Below are positions 21,791-34,164 of a stretch of 64,000 nt of DNA, piece by piece. Source of the stretch: Hydractinia symbiolongicarpus (taxonomy: Eukaryota > Cnidaria > Hydrozoa > Anthoathecata > Hydractiniidae); contig NC_079879.1 in assembly GCF_029227915.1 (NCBI RefSeq), positions 5,890,001 through 5,954,000 on the forward strand, read 5' to 3'. The position numbers were made by a program, and so were the translations under genes. Each line of letters opens with the position of its first letter. Position 1 is the first letter of the stretch. The notes below the pieces were generated by a model. That model made no database searches. It had not been told where the DNA came from and saw only the letters and a list, made by a program, of their open reading frames with translations.

Positions 21791-24700
21791 ATGCAGGAAT
21801 GTAATATTTATAACCCTCCAGAAATTGAAAAAATTCTTGATACAACATTGACAAAGGTATGTTATGTAACATTATGTTTGCTATCCTGTGCAAGGAACTT
21901 AATGTTTTTTTACTTACAACAAATACAGTAAAATTGAGAAAACATATTATTAACAGCAATTAGAATAAAACCTTCTTACAGCCTCAATAATTACTAAATA
22001 CTATTTTTTTTGACCAATCAAAACTATTTTAAGTTTAATAAAGAGACCACCCTCTACCATTTTAAGTTTAATAGAGAATATATTTTCATATGAAAAACCT
22101 GTATATACACAGGTGACAGGAGTCAATGCATTTTCTAGTACTATTATGTACATTTGAAAAAACCAATCACAGATTTTGTGCAGTGCTCCTTGTTGAAGCT
22201 ACAAATAGTTTTTTGAATGTCCCCTTGAATGTAAACTAGTATTCGGATTTCAAGTAGTTAAAGTTTAGAATCTTAAATAGAATATCCAAATTTTATTTTC
22301 GAAATTCTCTACCTGTTTTTATATATTTTATCACTCTCCAAATTACAGCAAAAATTTTTATTTAGAATAATGAAAGATATTACAAAGTTAAGTGGGTAAA
22401 AATAACATGGGAATTGGAATCTGACTTGGCATATTTTGAAAATATTATTGAACAGTTTTGGACAGAATATGCCCACAAAAGTCTTCTTGTACACCCACCA
22501 ACCACAGATCCAAATGACTGTAATGTGAGTTTTTATTTCTCTCTTATGTGTGGTGTGTATAGTCAAGTGCAAAGTGTATGTGTGGAAGATGCCACATTTG
22601 CATAAAGGTGCTTGACTAAAGTGTCATGAAGTTTGTTGTTTTCACAAAATTTTAAATTTATAAATTGACTTGCTAAAAACCATTTAAAGGGTATAAAGCA
22701 GGGATCAGACTATTAATCTTTAGAAAAAAAGTTAAACCCTTAAAATTTTAATCCAAAATAGTTTATAAAAAAAGTTAAAGGGACCATATTTAAATGTTCG
22801 TATGTTTTTTTATATCATTATACCAACACTAGGAACTACTTTGAATCGTTAAACGAAATCCATATGAGTACTTCATTTCATATAAAATTTATTTAAATTT
22901 TTTATAAAAATAATAGTAACTTAAACAAAGTCTTTTATAATAAAGAAAAACATATGAAAAATAAATGAAGTTAATTATTTTAATTAAATGATTTTAGACC
23001 AAATACAGTGTTGTTTAAATCTCTGCATGATTGCATTTTGATGTAGCCAAACGGACTTTGTTATTTTTTTTGAATAAAATGCAGTAATAGTGCAATTAAT
23101 ATAAACTTTGTATTACAAAGCAAAATTTATTATTTATTATACAAATTACATAAAACTTTAATTTAAATTATGCGAATTTTATACGACTTTTGTAATTTTG
23201 ATGATACGAAAAAGATTGTATAATAAATAAAAATGATACAAAAGATTTAATATAATGATGCAAAGTTTTGGATACAAAATTATACGAATTATGTACGTGC
23301 AGTTTCTTTCATTTATTATTTAACCCAGTCTTGGTCATGAATATTTGCACCCGCGTGCGGTTGTACGTACGCCTACACTAATACAGGCGTGCGATCAGTA
23401 TCGCACGCCTAGCCTATGATTTTGGCATGCAATTATTACATTCAGGAGAGCGGCAGCGCGGAGTTTTTGAAGCATTGTTTTTTACTTTTTATTTGCTTCT
23501 TTTTCGTTTGTTGACTTATTTATTTCAGCAACAAAATGTTTACAAACCATGTTCACAACAACCTGCCATATTGAATGAAGCATGTGAAAAATGAATAACC
23601 AACTTTGATCCAGACCCCAAACAACCAAGTAGTAAATGCAGGCTTCTCATTTTGAGGTACTCGATCGCGTTCCTACGCCCTATCGTGTACCTAAATTACG
23701 TGAGGTACGGGAAGAACCGAGTACCTCCGTTAACAGATTACTTTTAGATCTAAGAATTATTTAATAATCCTGGCCCTTTTAATCCATAAGCAAGTCTATT
23801 CATAGCCAACCTCCCCATCCTAGCTAATTCACCGACTCCTGACTTAGTTAAAAGAACTACGTAGACATAAATCTCTTTTGCCTGGCCCCTTCGTCATTGG
23901 TAACCAGGTCTTACCAAGAAATCCAGCCATGCGGTTCTTAACTAATGCGGAGGTGAACGCTGACGGAGCACGGATGAAGCAAGCCTGCAAATATGCATTT
24001 ACAGGCGGAATAGACATTTTATCATGGATTTAATGGATGCAAGTGTTATTTAAACAACTCTTAAAACGAAACCCACGTGCTGTTGTCTCTATAAATATAC
24101 AAAGTTTTGGTATATATTTTTAACGAACTTAAAGATTATTTATACATCGCTGTCTGTTTCATAACTATCACTACTCTCGTTACTCTCTTCGTTGTCGCTG
24201 TTGCGTGTATCGTGATCCATACCTGTTACTAGAACAGGTGTCTCCATGCTGACAAACCTCCTCTTCTGCATGTATGAATCGACTGCGCTGTTTAAAATTT
24301 CTTCTTTCTCTCCATCACTTCACATAATACTTTCTTTTTTCCAAGATAAGAATGTAGATACTTCTCTGGAAATATTTTTTGTTTTTTTTGAAGCAGAGGC
24401 CATCTTTCAATGAATGTCGCATGTACCTAATTTTACTGTGATTTTTAAATAAAGATGAACGCTCCCCCGTGGATACTTAGAACGTCGTTCGTTCGATTGA
24501 ACGTTCAATTAGAACGTCTTTTGCTTGATTGAAGTAAACATGTTATGCTGCATTTTTCTCACCTGTTTTTTTCACGTCACACAAAAAGGTTATTTGATCT
24601 TTGATCGACGGGTGGTTTATTTCATTCGAAACTGATGGATCAAATAAATTTATTAATTCAACTCACGAAAAAAAAAGAAAAGAAAGAAAAAAGAAAATAA

Positions 24701-26927
24701 ACATGTCACTAACTAAAATTATTCAAGCAGCAGAAAAATTGCGGTGCCTTTCGACTCGTAATAATGATCGACAAGAATGTATATCGTATTAAAAGAAGTC
24801 CAGAAGTTTCCTCTCCCACACGACACAGCAGGCAATAAGTAAGCCCTGCCCTCGGTTTTGTGAGAAGAAATGTTCTGCGAAGACTCTCAATTGAGTTTCC
24901 TGTACAGTTCTGCTTTGCATTAAACTGTGCCTGTGACAAGCATTTTTGAAGTATGTCACCGGCGACTTTTGCGATATTCAACTTAATAATGCCCTGACCT
25001 TCGGTTCGTAAATAGAATTTCCATTTGTCATCGTCTTAAGGAGATCAATACAAGGGTAATGAATAAATTTTTTGTCAGCTGAAAAACAAAACAAATATTG
25101 TCGACGCAATGCCGACTCAAAACATTTGAAATGTATCTCACGTCAGCAATTTTAATGAAGGTGGGTATTTAATAGAAATACATTTTAGAGATACATTTTA
25201 ACGCGGAAGAACAATTATGTATTGGGTAAAGTTTGGGTAAGGGATTACTCTAAAATAGCTCAGTTCTGCTTGGCGTGTGTACGAAGTAGAACGAGGCGTG
25301 TGATAAAGAGCACGCCCGAATTTCACATGGCGTGTGCGGAGGCGTGCGCGTGCGATCGCATGCCATTCATGACCAAGACTGTTAACCCTATGCATAATAA
25401 AGTCAATTTCATTGATTCCTATTCTATTAGCTATGAACATACTATTTGCAACCGTGTTAAAAATATTTTCTGTTGATAATGTTCTATAGATTTTTTATGT
25501 TTACAAAAGTTTATTAAGATTATTGTGGATGTAATTAAATTAATTTTGTTCACTATCGCATTCTTCTTGGACTACAATGTTTGCTAATTATATTTTTTAC
25601 CAACAAAAATGTGGACTGTATTTCAATTGTTTTCAACACAAGAGCATTACTTCACATGGAAAGTGTCTTTTATAGTAGATTTTTTGTTCACCTGCTCTTT
25701 TAGGGATTTGAGGATGGTGTGCATGAATTTTTCGACAATGTGGATAATGATAAAGAATTACATGATGAAACAACATTCAATGATGATGTATCAAGCAGCT
25801 CAACAACTTCGCCTCAAAATCACGTTCCAACAACAAAGATGAAGGAACACAGTGTTAACCAACATCCAAATGCAAACGACATTCAAAGTGGTATATAATT
25901 TAAATAATTCCATTTCTTGATGCATATACTTTGTAACTTAAACCTCTATATTCAGTGGGTGCTGATCTATATGTTGGTATTTTTTATCCTGTATTGCAAC
26001 TGAAATACATTTTACATTCCTTTTGTAGATACCAATCCCAACTTGGACTCTGCTGTAAATATGGAAGAACTTTATGGAGTAAGCCAATGTCTGATAAAAA
26101 ACAAAAAACAAAGAACAAAAACAAACTATAACATAGCATCTCTTATTAGTAAAGAAGACACCAAAGCTCCTGTTAAAAAATTACTGTATAAATGTACTAT
26201 TTGTGATGCTAATTTTAAAAGTATGAAAGCCCAAAGAAAACATGTTGATAGTCATTCCAAAAGAACTTGTAATGTGTGCAATAAGCAATTTCAACGATTA
26301 GGACATCTTAAAGTGCATTATTTAATTCACAGCAATACACGCCCTTGGTCATGCAATGAATGTGATAAATCTTTCACAGAGAAATCATCTCTAACAAAAC
26401 ACAAATTAATTCATTCAGGTTTACGACAATTTAAATGTGATGTCTGCTCAAAATCATTTCAAAGAAGTGGTCATCTACAACGACATGTTGAAGCGGTGCA
26501 TAAAAATATTCGGCATTTCTCATGCAATGTTTGTCACAAGCAATTTCATCAAAAATCAACCTTTACAATTCATATGAATGTACACACTGGTCAAAAACCA
26601 TTTGTGTGCAAGGTTTGTAATCGTGCTTTTGCTGACAAATCTGCTTTATTCAGACACACGTCAATCCATACTGGAAGAAAACCACATAATTGCCATTGCT
26701 GTGAGAAAACGTTTTCTCGGTTAAGTAGTCTTCAGTCACATCTGAAAAGAAAACATGAAACTGATGAGAAAGAAAAAGTAGTGTCTCTAAAACATGCATG
26801 GAACATAAAGAAGGATTCAGATTGCAACATAAAGAAGGATGCAGTAAATAATAGATTGCCATTAGAGACTGATTTTTATGTTTTTTCCTCTCAAAAAAAG
26901 AATGAAAAACAAATAACCTTTCCTTAA
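21791..26927 (+). CDS. Chromodomain plus seven C2H2 zinc-finger protein
   Basis: Predicted nuclear DNA/chromatin-binding protein of 436 residues. Exons 21791-21856, 22366-22524, 25704-25890 and 26029-26927 join in phase 0, 0 and 1 with AG/GT borders. Exons 1-2 together give a chromodomain (about residues 9-65): E-I-E-K-I-L-D, then Y-Y-K-V-K-W and T-W-E-L-E-S-D-L, then a C-terminal helix ending F-W. Exon 3 is an acidic Asp/Ser-rich linker. Exon 4 carries seven C2H2 fingers (about 191-381), mostly with HxH-type TGEKP-like linkers weakened to S-G or T-G, then a Lys-rich tail. The methyl-lysine cage looks incomplete: Trp in VKW is kept, but the N-terminal aromatic and the one after VKW are Pro and Ile. 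The start is an ATG with no in-frame upstream coding seen; a further 5' exon is possible. Intron 2 holds two transposons. Confidence 0.8.
22779..23302. mobile_element. Element A-type copy in an intron
   Basis: It starts AGGGACCATATTTAAATGTTCG and its far side is the reverse complement of the element A arm (GTACATAATTCGTATAA). The distal AGGGA terminus is missing, possibly cut by the adjacent element D. Confidence 0.6.
23320..25386. mobile_element. TIR DNA element D in intron 2 of the chromodomain gene
   Basis: Left TTAACCCAGTCTTGGTCATG and right CATGACCAAGACTGTTAA are inverted partners. Inside both lie GCGTGCG/CGCACGC-rich stretches. Interior pieces include a minus-strand acidic frame (24140-24403) and a block (about 24750-25150) that recurs at 58555-59085. 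No transposase was recognised. Confidence 0.6.
24140..24403 (-). pseudogene. Small acidic open frame with one in-frame TGA
   Basis: Eighty-seven codons plus stop, beginning with an ATG at 24403. It is interrupted by TGA at codon 28 (24320-24322) and then continues to an Asp/Ser/Glu-rich C-terminus. No domain is recognised. It lies within transposon D, so a decayed transposon protein is the simplest view; a spliced or recoded product cannot be excluded. Confidence 0.4.
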
Positions 26928-28067
26928 GTAACACAACTTGTTAGTGAATCCTTGCTATTGTGTAAAAGCCAAACACTTGAAAAAAGTTTTAAAAATGGTA
27001 AATAGTTTATATACTATTCCATTTAAATCCCAAACTGGGGTATTGGCGAAATTAATTAATTAGAATTAATGAAAACTTTGACAACAAAGTTTTACCGTTG
27101 TTTAGTAAAGATTTGATGGCAAAAAGTAAAGTTTCTAATGATGTTAAAAAACACTATGGCAAGATACCAAAAGTATTCAGTTGAGAAAAATTTGCTTCAG
27201 TGAAACTTAGGATGCTTTGTAAGGAATTTTATTTTTTCTTGTGGTGTTGTTATGCACATGGCTTATTTTTATGTAGCAACAGCCTGCTGAATTGTCAAAA
27301 ACCACAAAAGCTCTAATTTATGCTTATTTATATATTTATAATTTTTAACTTCCCTATCCACTGAGTTATTCGTTTTTAAAAATTAGCTAGCAATAGATTA
27401 ATAAGTTGGGGAGAGTTAGTGCTTATATTGTTCTGCTGTCTAAAAACTTTTCTGTTGTCAAAGTCAACTTTGACCGCATTCATAACAACAATAGCTGAAT
27501 GCTGTCATGGCTCAGAGGACTGTATCAAGGTACAGTTTTTTTAGAATACTAATGTGTAATTGGTGCTTTAAATCGATTGAAAGTTATTAGCTTGGTCGAT
27601 ATTTACATGATAAAGAAGAATAAGTAAAATAAGTAGAATAAGCTGCTATCAGCTTATTTTAAATCGGTTGCCAAATGAAAAGAAATAAAAGGTCGCAAGT
27701 TATTATTTCATACATGATGTTATTTTTAACTTAGTATGTAATCAACTTAAGTATATAGTTTACTTTAGTATATGACTATAGTATCAACTTTTGTTGCGTT
27801 TAAATTCTTTCTAAATATAGGATACATTACGACAGAAAAGTTTGTAAAGAAAATTTTTGAATGTTTTTAAAGAAACATTTCACCATGTATTCTCTCCTTT
27901 CAATAAGACAGTGTATAAGATGTTATGTGTTCCTTACCATGTATTTTTCTTAGTGTTGTACAGTTTTTGCTTGCTTTTTTTGTTGGTACTAAGAGGCAAT
28001 GACTACATTTTTTTCTTATATTACTTGCATGGACGTTTCAATACCGCCATATTTTAAAAACATTTTA
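26928..28067. other. No gene recognised
   Basis: 3' flank of the zinc-finger gene and upstream region of CEP43. AT-rich with no recognisable feature until the TTTTAG at 28068. Confidence 0.5.
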
Positions 28068-28088
28068 GTAGAATATTGATAAACCAAA

Positions 28089-31000
28089 ATGTCTGTAGAA
28101 GAAGATACAGAATTAAGAGATCTTGTAGCACAAACGCTTGAAACGAATGGAGTATTGAACAAAATTAGGGTATGTTGTTTTCGTTTCGAACGAGAAATAA
28201 ACATTCATTTCATTTTATCTGCTGTGTGCTTTGAGGAAAACAATGGAGTGTAGTTTTACTTTACACCCTGCAAGCACAAACACGATCCTAATGTGCACAA
28301 TATGTATACACAAAGTTGTCAATTTAGGCTGAATTACGAGCAAATGTTTTTCTGGCGTTAGAAGAACAGGATATCTTACAGGTTTGTGTAGCTCTTAGTT
28401 TTTATAACTTTTAGTTGTAAAAAAATGGCAAATGGAGAAGGCGAAAAAATTTTGATAAAAATATCATGTGGAACATTAGTTCTCTGTGGTAAAGCTTTAA
28501 TACATTTTTTTAAGAAAACAGTGATTTTAAACCTAATTTCTATCCCGTCCACAGATAACATTTTTCTATTCAAGATTCACAGTTGAAGAAAATACAATTA
28601 TTTGTAAGCTTTAACTTGAAATTCTATTTTAGGATTTATGTATTTATTTATAGAAAAAAAGTATATCGAACAAACCATTGAAGAACTTTCTAGAAACAAA
28701 GGATGGTAAGTTAGTCTTGTACTTAAAACAAACGAAAGTTAGTCCTGTGTGTAAAAATTTAAAACTTCTTTCTTAATGATTTGATTTGCCTACAGAATGA
28801 AATGCAAGAATAGACAAATAATTTCACACATTTGCTTACATGTCTTGTAAAGAATAATTTTTCTTGACTTAAGAACTAAATTTCTTACGTGAATTTAACT
28901 TTGGTATATGAATATATGTATATATGAATATTCTAGAAAAGTGTTGACAATAAACCTTGGAGAAAGTTGAAAGATTTTCTGTAACATGTTTTGTTATTAA
29001 ATTATTTTATTTTACATTATTTTCATAGGACAAGAAGCTTTCAGTATTGTGAGAGAATTTCTTCAGTTTTTTAACTTGGATTTTACCTTAGCAGTGCTGG
29101 ATCCTGAAAGTGATTTTGTAAGTGCAGTCTGATACTTGCGCCAAAGATTTATGTTTTGATTTTCTGTTATTTAAATTATGTGTTTATGCTTTGGTGCACT
29201 ATGGTTGCACACAGCTGATCAAAAATATCCATAATCCATTAACTTTGTTGATATTTTTATAAACGAATCATTTTATGCAGGCTGGAAAATCATCCTCCAG
29301 GGAAAACCTAATTAATGATATGAATCTGACCAACATGTCATCAAACGTACCTGTACTAGTTGATATCATGAAACGAAAGGTAATTGAATTGTGTATATTC
29401 AAGTTTATTTACATCAGTCCTTTTTTGATTAATATTACATGTGCCATTGCAGAGTTTTTGTCAGTTCATGTTTTGTCAATAATGTTTTATCAATTAAAAG
29501 TATATAAATTTTTATTTTTTATTTTAGGGCGAAGGAAGAGTATCCCCTCCTTTTCCAAAAGTAAGTTTTTTCTTCCAATTTAATGCATAAAAGAACACTT
29601 TATAATTTTTTTTGTATTTTGCTTACTTATTTATAGATTGGTAGCAAAATTCCTCAACGTATTGCAGACCCAAAACCTTCCAAAAATGTTGACATTAATA
29701 AAAATAAAGTCACCACGCCAGAGTAAGTGCATGTTGTGTTAATTCTGTCAGAAGAATGTACTCAAAGGATGTTTTTAATGTGTAGAATGTAAGGTAGAAT
29801 GTATGCCAAATCATTTTTTTTATTTGTACTACAGAAAAAAGCCAACCTTACTTACAAACAATGATGATGATGATGACTTTGATAATGAAGATGAGCTCCT
29901 AAAAGAACTTGGTGTCTCTCCTTTATCACACAATACCAATAGTAAAAAAAATACAAAACCCAGGTATCATTATTGCATTTAGGGTTTTCCTTGTTTTTTT
30001 AGCCGTAAGAGGGGATGTAACGATGTAATTTGAATAAACATTCTTTAATTTTAAATATTGCCTGATGTCTAAGCAATGACAAAGGGTGATTTTTTCAGTG
30101 CAGGTTAATTGGATATTATTGTATTTGTTGACCGTTTAAGTTAGAAACAAAGAATAAAAATTTTAGCTTAATGTTTTGTACAATAATATAATTCACTACT
30201 TCTTTGACAAAAAAAAATTTGAAGCATTTCAGTCTAAACAAAGAAACATTTATGTATAATTCAAAAATCCCTATAAATTAACCCCGGTTACTTTATCAAT
30301 AAAACTTGACATTGTTATTGTTTCTATCCTATAAAATATTTTTCATCCATTAATGTATTGTATGAATAAGGCGAAGGGAAGTTAATTATTTGTTCCACAG
30401 TCCAGACCGGCCCTATTTTTCAAAAAAATAACATAAAAAAAATATTGATTAAATGACTTTTTATTTGTTTGTCGGTAACGTGAGTACAATATTTTTTTCC
30501 ATGCACTTTTTTTCCATTGTCTTTATACTTATTTTCATTTTGGTAACCAACCGACCAGAAAAAATTATCTTTGGTGCCCATAGAGCGACTAATTAAATTG
30601 CCTTTGCCTAAAATATAAAATCATTTCAAATGTTTTTGAAATTTGTTACTGTGTGCGTCTTTCTTGAGGACAAGCAATACCACTCCATATCGACCTGTCA
30701 CTTATATGATTATACAAACCAAAACAAAATACGTTCTTTTCTTATTTCAATATATTTTCATCTCACTGTCATTTTAAAATAAGTTTTTGTAAAAATAATA
30801 TGTAATACATTTCATAGTTGGTTATCAAGCGACAATCATAAGAAAGATGAGAAATCAACATTACCACCACAAGTTACTGGTCTTGGCTCCTTAAAAAATG
30901 CACCACCTCTTGGTGGACTTGGTAAAAATGCTTCACTTACACAATCACCTTTAGGTAAGTTTGTTTACACAATCTTATTTTTTTACACTGTGTTGTTAAG

Positions 31001-32805
31001 ATTTTATGAAAGGTGTGCACGTTATAGATGTGACGTCACCAGAATGGGATGATTTAATGAAAATTGATCAAAAGATTAGTGAACTAGGATTTGGTGAGAA
31101 CTTTACGTGTGACAGTTTCTTTGTTTGCTCTATCATAATTTCATATTTCAGTATTATTTCTCTAAACAAGTGAAGTAAGAAAATATTTTTTATTCCAATT
31201 TGGTTTACACATACTTTAGCAAATTGATGTTTTTTTTTTAATTTTCTTGCTAAGAAATACCAAAAGAAGATACAAGTTACAAAGAAAAGAAAAGTTCGTT
31301 AAAGGATTCTGATTTCAATTATGATGATGATTTTAACCCGTCAAGGTAAGTAATCATCTTCATTATTTATAAGAAATCATGAGTGGTAAGTTATAAATCA
31401 AAAATGAGAATATAGAATATAAAATAACAGTGATATTTCTGCACATTAACTTCCCAAGTGCTGCAAAGAAGATATATTGAGTGGGACTTAAGCCCACAAC
31501 CTCTCGCTTGCCGGGCGATTGCCCCACTGACTGTGCTATTTATCCGAAGCTATCTCTCTAGCACATGTAGTAGACGAGGCGAGGATACTACCTCCTTGCA
31601 ACATACCACGAGGGCAAGGCATATGTCCTCCTTGCATATATATATCCACAAGGGTGTGTGGAAGACTTTAATGAATATAATAGACCTGTTGGTTGTTTTT
31701 TGCAACACTTAGGAAGTTAATATGCAGGATTACTTATACCAATATAGCTCACATGTGCACGGTTGTTCCTATAGAAAAACAGTTTTTTCATTGTTTAAGG
31801 CACGATGGATACTAAATTCTATGAATTTCACCTATAATAAAATATTAGCCCAATTCGGTCCAGATCTGTCCAAATTGAATAAAACTTGGCACACTTTACG
31901 TCCAAGGTAAAAAGTGAAAATTCGTTTTTTCCTGATTTCGGATAAAATAAAAATAGGGTTATACAAAGATCCAAGAAGTAAAAAACATTCATTTTTGTTT
32001 ACGTTATCCTGTGTATGTATTTCTTTCCATCGTGTTTACGTATTGTGGTTGTCTTTACCTCTCTGTATTGTTTATACCAATATTCATTTTTACTTGTTAG
32101 TTCACAAAAAAGTGATGGTTTGAGTATTACAGAAGAAATTGAAGATGATATATCAATAGGAAGTTTTGCTGGAAGCAAGGTGAGTTTTTGAGATTTAGGT
32201 TATGCACAAAGACAAAGCCATTTAAATACTGTCTTAATTTGTATTCCTTCTCAACTCTCTATATCGAATAACAATTGTTAAACTGTAAACACATTTATCA
32301 TTTTTCCTTTTCGGTGTGGAGTTAAAACAGAAGCATTTTCCTTGAGAATAAAAAATTGACCAGTTCAGTTAATTACCTATACATGACTAACATTCTTTGG
32401 AAATAGAAAGGGTACACTTAAACAAATGCATTAAAGCCTGGAAGATAGTAGTAAACTCTCAAAGGAATTTAACATGGCATTGAAGTTCAATTAAATGACG
32501 TGTTCACAAAACAATGCATGGCAACTAAATTGCACAGAAAATCACAAATAAAATTTTCAAATCATTTGTAGCTAATGCTAATAAGTTTTGTAATAAAAAC
32601 AGAATTTTTTTCCAATGGAAAAACGTTTTTTCCACTGAAGAGGTTTCTTTTTGATCTCTTCTTACCTAAGCTCTATGTCCGACCTTAGACAACCAATTTC
32701 ACTATGTGTGAATTTTAGGGTGACGAAGTGTTAACAACCGATCAAACTGTTTCGCAGATCAGTGGTGTAGGATTCGACTATGGTGAGGATGCTGAGTTGT
32801 ACTGA
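28089..32805 (+). CDS. CEP43: CEP43 / FGFR1OP (FOP), centrosomal protein
   Basis: Thirteen coding exons: 28089-28169, 28328-28381, 28654-28705, 29029-29117, 29281-29379, 29528-29560, 29637-29722, 29835-29963, 30818-30954, 31028-31093, 31255-31345, 32101-32179 and 32719-32805. All phases agree, giving 360 residues against about 400 in human. The N-terminus E-E-D-T-E-L-R-D-L and the A-E-L-R-A-N-V-F-L-A-L-E-E-Q block match FOP. The LisH-type dimerisation segment (about residues 54-92) contains F-L-Q-F-F-N-L-D-F-T-L-A-V. The C-terminus keeps the acidic E-E-I-E-D-D-I-S motif and a T-V-S-Q-I-S end. FOP anchors microtubules at the centrosome and acts at centriolar satellites and distal appendages in ciliogenesis. 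The ATG follows a TTTTAG acceptor by 20 bases. Intron 11 hosts a MITE. Confidence 0.93.
31439..31727. mobile_element. MITE with 29-bp terminal inverted repeats and tRNA-like core
   Basis: The ends CTGCACATTAACTTCCCAAG and, reversed, CTGCATATTAACTTCCTAAG are inverted repeats; similarity runs about 29 bp. The core reversed resembles a tRNA/SINE head: TAGCACAGTCAGTGGGG (A-box-like) and GTGGGCTTAAGTCCCAC (B-box-like). It lies in CEP43 intron 11. Either a SINE inserted in a MITE or a MITE that captured a tRNA-like promoter. Confidence 0.65.
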
Positions 32806-34164
32806 GGAAAAATGGAAGAAAGATATTATTTTGTTTAATATATTACCATTGTGTGCATGTTTAAGTAGAATTCAGTATATAAACTTTAACAAAATTAATT
32901 TGCTTTTATGTTTCAAAAGTATAACCTTGAAAGTTGAGAATCACTCAAGATAAAAAATCAGTGGAAGATTATTTCAGAATAATTGTGAAAAATCTAATTT
33001 TTGGTGTGGGTAATAGTATAATTAAAATCAAATTTTACAAATATATATTATTTGGAGTGATGAATTTTATTTTAATTTCTTATCTTTACTTAAGGAAGTT
33101 GTGTAGTATTGGTTTGTCAAAAACAATGGTCCATACACACTGTCATATTTCTTACATTGTTTTAAAGAAAGCATTAAGGTGTTGTTACATTGTCTGTAAT
33201 GTGTAAGCAACATCTATTTAAAGTATCTAACAAAACAATTTCAAATTTAGTACTCTACGCAACTGTATAAATCATTTGTCCACAAGTGTCAGTGTGCATT
33301 AGTTTTATTTATTATGTAAAGTTTAACATGTCATGTTTTTTGCTGATAAAAACATTCTACATTTTACAAAGTCTTTACTATTCTCTGTGGATTAACTGGA
33401 GTTGTTTTGTATTTGTTCTAACTTAAAGATATTGCATAGTATTGATTTGTCAAAGTATGGTCCATACACACTGTCATATTTTCCATATTCTTGTTTTAAA
33501 GAAAGCATTAAGGTGTTTTTACACTGTCTGTAAGTCTTCTTTATTCTCTGTGGATTGACTGGAGTTGTTTTGTGTTATGTTTCGGTAAATTTGGGGAATT
33601 CTTTACATTCCTTTCTCTCTGTGTTATGTGTGTTTTTGCTTCAGTACAAGTGATTTTGCGGTTCTACGTTACAGTCTACACTTTGTGGAAATTACATCTG
33701 GTTACAAGTAGTCTAATCAAAAACCAGGCATTCATAAGCAATTTCCCATACAAGACATCGTTGGTAGAAAAAACCATTACAAAATTAAATAAAAAAAAAT
33801 GTAAAAATAATTGTGGCTTTGTGATGCTTTGTTTGATACTTTCACACTGCAGTAAATTTTGTCCTATTGCTTGAATCATAGAAAAACACGCGTCCGTACA
33901 ATACGATGTTTTTGCTGAACTAATTTAAAATTTATACAAGACCGTAAACGTGCACATATTCCGCACGTGGTTACAAACAACTTTGTACACAGTTTTCTAA
34001 ATAATATTAAACACCTATGCAGTAGCACGTTAGATGATTATATCACAATGTTGGTATGGTAGAATATTTTCATATCTTTTTGTTTTAAAGCATCTTGAGT
34101 GTTAACTCTAATGTATGTTTTTAGTTTCAATAAATAAATCAATACGTCAATTCTTCCCCATGAA
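32806..34164. other. CEP43-HAUS8 intergenic region with a local duplication
   Basis: It holds the CEP43 3' UTR and a duplicated block (listed separately). An acceptor-like TTTTAG ends at 34124, 40 bases before the HAUS8 ATG. No other gene. Confidence 0.5.
33106..33580 (+). repeat. Local direct duplication
   Basis: A block of about 90 bp containing GGTCCATACACACTGTCATA and GAAAGCATTAAGGTGTT occurs at about 33106-33200 and 33440-33532. A second motif, TTCTCTGTGGATTNACTGGAG, occurs near 33380 and 33545. Unit offset about 335 bp. Confidence 0.75.
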
